From: Firmicutes bacterium UBA2598
GTDB lineage: Bacteria > Bacillota > PH28-bin88
Length of the DNA: 7,148 nucleotides
Assembly (NCBI GenBank): GCA_002339345.1
Contig: DDKM01000106.1
Location: forward strand, 1 to 7,148
Direction of reading: 5' to 3'
The notes beneath the pieces were generated by a model that saw only the letters and a list, made by a program, of their open reading frames with translations, was not told where the DNA came from and did not search any database. Positions 5,331 to 7,148 of the stretch are shown in pieces (the first letter of the stretch is position 1; the number at the start of each line of letters is the position of its first letter). The translations under genes and the position numbers were made by a program.

Positions 5331-6641
5331 ATGACAGCAATCAGGTCAAGCGCAAAAATTTATGTTTGGACGGTCATTTCAGTAGGGACTTTCCTGGGGA
5401 TTTTTTTGTTGCTCACCGGAGACTGGCAGCAAGTGGATTTTCTAGGCTTGGTCCTTTTTTCTATGGTTGCCTGGCTGGCGGAATCGTATCCTGTTAAACT
5501 TCCGAAAGGTGGAGGGGTTTCTGTTGGATTTGCTATAAATCTTGCAGCTATCATATTGTTTCCTGTCCAGGCGGCCATGATCATTGGAGCCGTTGGGATG
5601 ATGTTATGCCGTAAGCCCAAAGACACTCCTCAGCACTGGGTAAAAACATGGTTTAACGGAGCCCAGCTTACACTTGCTATGGCAGTAGCTGGAATGGTAT
5701 ACCGAGGAATAGTAGGTTATCAAGACATTTGGCAGCCCATTGGATTTGTGGGAATTGGAGTATCCATAATTATTTATTTGCTATTGAATATCGCTTTTGT
5801 CACCCTGGTTGTTGCCCTGAACTATGGAGTTCCAGTTAAGTCTGTCTGGGTTACTAATTTTCGCTGGGCAATACCCAGCGCCCTGGCCCTGGCACCCATC
5901 GGCCTGCTGATTGCCATGGTTTACCGCAGCAGCGGCTGGGTGGGTGTGGTGCTTTTTTTTGTGCCCTTAATGATAGCCCGCCAGTCCTTCCAGTCATATA
6001 TGGACATGCGGCAAAACTGCCTGGATACGGTGTTAAGCCTGGCCGCCGCCATCGATGCCAAACACCCCTATACCCGGGGCCATTCCGAGCGGGTGGCTGC
6101 CTATGCAGTAGCTGTTGCCCGGGAACTGAAGTGGCCGGAAGACCGGGTGGAACTGCTGCAATACATGGCCCTGCTCCATGATACCGGCAAACTGGGTGTC
6201 AGTGAAGGGGTGTTGAATAAACCCGATAGGCTGACAGAAAAAGAATATGGTGCCATTAAGGGCCACCCGCACAAGGGTTATGAGATCGTCTGCCGGGTAA
6301 AATTTCTCGCCCATATGGCCGATGTGGTGTTGCACCACCACGAACGGTGGGACGGTCTGGGCTATCCCAGCGGGCTGGCCGGGGAGGCCATACCCGAAGG
6401 AGCCCGGATCATCGCGGTGGCGGACACCTTTGATGCCATGACCTCCGACCGTCCCTACCGATCAGCCCTTCCCTCGGAAACCGCTTTCACGGAATTGCAG
6501 GCGGTGGCCGGCACCCAACTGGATCCCCGGGTGGTGCAGGCTTTCTTGCGGGTATACCCAAAACTGCAGCCCCGGCCCGAGACAGCCGGTGTTGCCCTTA
6601 CTGGAAGAGTAAGCCATCACCTAAAAGGGGAGGCCGGTTGA
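5331..6641 (+). CDS. Membrane-anchored HD-GYP protein (probable cyclic-di-GMP phosphodiesterase)
   Basis: A 436-aa protein. ATG 5331 has GGGGAG at 5316-5321 with 9 bases of spacing. Residues 1-220 form a multi-helix membrane domain (about seven hydrophobic segments, e.g. WTVISVGTFLGIFLLLTG and IGFVGIGVSIIIYLLLN), resembling the MASE-type sensors fused to signalling enzymes; the exact family is unverified. Residues about 232-410 are HD-GYP: His251 (TRGHSERV), the His283-Asp284 pair (LLHDTGKLG), His312 (KGHPHKGYE), HHHERWDGLGYP (335-346) and ADTFDAMTSDRPYR. HD-GYP enzymes hydrolyse cyclic-di-GMP using bound metals, and all core ligands are present. The glutamate four residues before the first His in three-metal types is Tyr247 here, suggesting a two-metal site (inference). 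The first roughly 540 bases are much more AT-rich than the rest. It is followed after one base by the DUF5317 gene, so the two form a transcription unit. Confidence 0.95.
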   Translation: MTAIRSSAKIYVWTVISVGTFLGIFLLLTGDWQQVDFLGLVLFSMVAWLAESYPVKLPKGGGVSVGFAINLAAIILFPVQAAMIIGAVGMMLCRKPKDTPQHWVKTWFNGAQLTLAMAVAGMVYRGIVGYQDIWQPIGFVGIGVSIIIYLLLNIAFVTLVVALNYGVPVKSVWVTNFRWAIPSALALAPIGLLIAMVYRSSGWVGVVLFFVPLMIARQSFQSYMDMRQNCLDTVLSLAAAIDAKHPYTRGHSERVAAYAVAVARELKWPEDRVELLQYMALLHDTGKLGVSEGVLNKPDRLTEKEYGAIKGHPHKGYEIVCRVKFLAHMADVVLHHHERWDGLGYPSGLAGEAIPEGARIIAVADTFDAMTSDRPYRSALPSETAFTELQAVAGTQLDPRVVQAFLRVYPKLQPRPETAGVALTGRVSHHLKGEAG

Positions 6642-6642
6642 G

Positions 6643-7148
6643 ATGGTTATGGAGGGCCTGGTTTTAGGAGTGGCCATTGGCTGGCTGCGCCGGGGACGTT
6701 TAAGCAATATCAGCAAAATACAACTTTACTGGGTGGGTTTGGCGCTGGCCGCCCTTTTATTGCAAAAGGGACTGGATTTGCTGGCTGCCCGGGGTGCCGG
6801 TGTGGCGCCCCCGGTTGGGGCCATCGTGCACCTTGCCTCCTACTTTCTATTATTTACCTTTATCTATTTGAACCGGCGCCTACCCGGCCTTTCCCTGATG
6901 GCACTGGGCGTTTTGCTAAATTTCCTGGTAATAGCCGCTAACGGCGGGATGATGCCGGTAGCCGACGCCTACCTGCCGGCGGAAGCCGTTTACCGCCTTA
7001 CCTCGGGGCTGGAAGGCACCCACAGCCTGCTGACAGAAGATACCCGCCTGGCCTGGTTGGCCGATGTCATTTACCTGGATTTCCTGGGCAAGCGCCTGGT
7101 CAGCATCGGCGACATTTTGCTGGCCGGCGGACTGGTTGTTTTCATACA
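6643..7148 (+). CDS. DUF5317-type multi-pass membrane protein (3' end outside the window)
   Basis: The frame opens at ATG 6643, one base after the HD-GYP stop, with AGGGGAGG (6626-6633) and 9 bases of spacing; ATG 6649 is a weaker alternative. The frame stays open to the right edge (168 codons visible). The protein is hydrophobic, with about four or five membrane segments (VMEGLVLGVAIGWL, IQLYWVGLALAALLLQ, LASYFLLFTFIYL, LMALGVLLNFLVIAA) and short loops. The motifs NGGMMPV, RLAWLADVIYL and SIGDILLAGG are those I associate with DUF5317. That family has no established function. The tight coupling suggests it is made together with the HD-GYP protein and may assist it or sense for it at the membrane; this is inference. 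Gene boundaries on the left are confident and the family call is fairly confident. Confidence 0.85.
   Translation, partial: MVMEGLVLGVAIGWLRRGRLSNISKIQLYWVGLALAALLLQKGLDLLAARGAGVAPPVGAIVHLASYFLLFTFIYLNRRLPGLSLMALGVLLNFLVIAANGGMMPVADAYLPAEAVYRLTSGLEGTHSLLTEDTRLAWLADVIYLDFLGKRLVSIGDILLAGGLVVFI

Noticed and set aside
1..7148. tRNA, rRNA, CRISPR arrays or phage-defence gene clusters.
   Set aside because: No cloverleaf or rRNA-like sequence, no regularly spaced repeats, and no defence-type proteins other than the dead TnpB were seen.

Overview
The window looks like chromosome from a Gram-positive, spore-former-type Clostridia, most like the Desulfotomaculum/Pelotomaculum (Peptococcaceae) group. 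This rests on strong purine-rich Shine-Dalgarno sites, frequent TTG/GTG starts, an overall GC content in the high fifties by eye, and the protein types present (copper-amine-oxidase-like 'stalk' plus CAP protein, multi-domain sensor kinase, membrane HD-GYP protein, DUF5317). The taxonomic call is inference, not a database match.

Layout. At 1-488 is the 3' end of a sensor histidine kinase (ATPase domain only) that enters from the left. At about 490-946 lies a wrecked IS200/IS605-type element: tail fragments of a TnpB (frameshifted, internally deleted, one zinc cysteine lost), followed by the right-end region with a perfect hairpin and what would have been the omegaRNA. At 943-2184, on the minus strand, is a secreted protein with an N-terminal stalk-like domain, a CAP-associated domain and a complete CAP (SCP/PR1) domain; its stop codon lies in the terminal bases of the insertion element. 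An AT-rich block at about 2222-2240 separates it from a divergent, complete histidine kinase (2358-4337; two TM helices, HAMP, GAF, PAS, HisKA, ATPase). A run of nine G sits just before that kinase's start.

The right part is a plus-strand cluster: an unrecognised 210-aa two-part cytoplasmic protein (4462-5094), a tiny membrane-peptide ORF with an excellent ribosome site (5210-5281), a membrane-anchored HD-GYP protein, probably a cyclic-di-GMP phosphodiesterase (5331-6641), and a DUF5317 membrane protein one base later (6643 to beyond the right edge).

How it fits together. The window is rich in signalling at the membrane and cell surface: two kinases with no response regulator in view, a cell-surface CAP protein, and an HD-GYP protein coupled to a small membrane protein. 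The HD-GYP/DUF5317 pair is almost certainly one transcription unit. Linking the unknown protein and the tiny peptide to it is inference from order and spacing. The most unusual items are the tiny peptide ORF, the sharp base-composition change inside the HD-GYP gene, and the fossil omegaRNA whose putative guide would be antisense to the CAP gene.
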